A stretch of DNA of 64,000 nt from Taiwanofungus camphoratus (taxonomy: Eukaryota; Basidiomycota; Agaricomycetes; Polyporales; Taiwanofungaceae): contig CP021221.1 of the NCBI GenBank assembly GCA_003999685.1, positions 1,302,001-1,366,000 of the forward strand, given 5' to 3'. Both the position numbers and the translations under genes were made by a program. The notes beneath the pieces are model-generated. The model saw nothing but the letters and a program-made list of their open reading frames with translations, made no database searches and was not told where the DNA came from. This document shows, piece by piece, positions 63,714-64,000 of the stretch; positions within the stretch are counted from its first letter, which is position 1, and each line of letters starts with the position of its first letter.

Positions 63714-64000
63714 ATGCCATCCAAGCGCAAGCTAGCTGACTTGAATAGCTCAGATGATGAGGAGCCTATGATGGGTAGACAGGTCCTACCGGTTGCGAAT
63801 CTTCCGAGTGATTTTAGCGGTATCCCTATGGATGGAATGCAGTATCTATTCACTGTTCGGTAGGTGGCTTTTTTTCACTTGATGTCTGCAGAACTGGACT
63901 TATGTACGTGCAGTCGTGATGCCCGAATATTGCCACAGGTCACACGTGTAGCTAATCCCTACGAGATCAAAGAAGAAATACCAAATATCTCCGGAGAGAA
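63714..64000 (+). CDS. Gemin2/SIP1-family protein, 5' part
   Basis: Start of a survival-motor-neuron-interacting protein (Gemin2/Brr1 family), needed for snRNP assembly. Exon 1 is 63714-63859 and exon 2 begins at 63914; the join makes LFTVRRDARILPQV. The N-terminus has MPSKRKLADLN and a short acidic patch. It continues with RQVLPVANLPSDFSGIPMDG and MQYLFTVR, the conserved N-terminal block of Gemin2. The gene runs off the window end after about 77 residues. Confidence 0.85.

Overview
The window is genomic DNA of a filamentous basidiomycete fungus, most likely an Agaricomycete. Genes on both strands are cut by many short GT-AG introns, mostly 50-70 nt. The gene set is fungal: chitin synthase, Tom20, Rheb, Spo12 domain, Sec15, CPSF100/Cft2, Bin3 and alpha-tubulins. 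No bacterial operon, CRISPR array or viral gene was seen. I could not name the species.

Layout. 1-111: tail of an MFS transporter. 444-4248: 22-exon beta-mannosidase (+). 4814-5684: Rheb GTPase (-). 5.7-10.2 kb: gene-poor interval holding a 739-bp TA-flanked inverted-repeat DNA element (8687-9425). 10180-10693: Spo12-domain protein (+). 11480-15022: 16-exon chitin synthase (-). 16431-17816: glutathione S-transferase-like protein (+). 18016-20832: CLPTM1-family membrane protein (+). 21209-24222: unrecognised 865-aa protein (+). 24540-26000: SET-domain protein (-). 26145-26937: Tom20 (-). 27214-29287: AAA ATPase (+). 29890-31887: PAF-acetylhydrolase-like lipase (-). 33078-35879: glutaminyl-tRNA synthetase (-). 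36253-39230: exocyst Sec15 (+). 39569-40402: Arf1 (-). 41028-44418: CPSF100/Cft2 (+). 45275-46324: HAD phosphatase (+). 46438-47588: Bin3-type RNA cap methyltransferase (-). 48131-49865 and 50239-52002: two tandem alpha-tubulins (-). 52397-56197: alpha/beta-hydrolase (-). 56759-57518: dual-specificity phosphatase (-). 58877-59926: protoglobin-domain protein (-). 61166-61784: basic protein with two CsbD-like segments (+). 62315-63486: DUF3245 protein (-). 63714 to the end: Gemin2/SIP1 start (+).

These are mostly unlinked housekeeping functions: secretion and cell-wall growth (Arf1, Sec15, chitin synthase, tubulins), RNA processing (CPSF100, Bin3, Gemin2), translation (GlnRS), mitochondrial import (Tom20) and TOR signalling (Rheb). 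No metabolic cluster or defence island stands out. The items most worth a second look are the Arf1 gene (GC-AG intron plus an 11-nt exon), the tandem alpha-tubulins with different intron sets, the unresolved Tom20/SET junction, the protoglobin gene, the inverted-repeat element, and three proteins with little or no recognised family. Exon joins were worked out by hand from reading frame and splice-site logic, not from transcripts.
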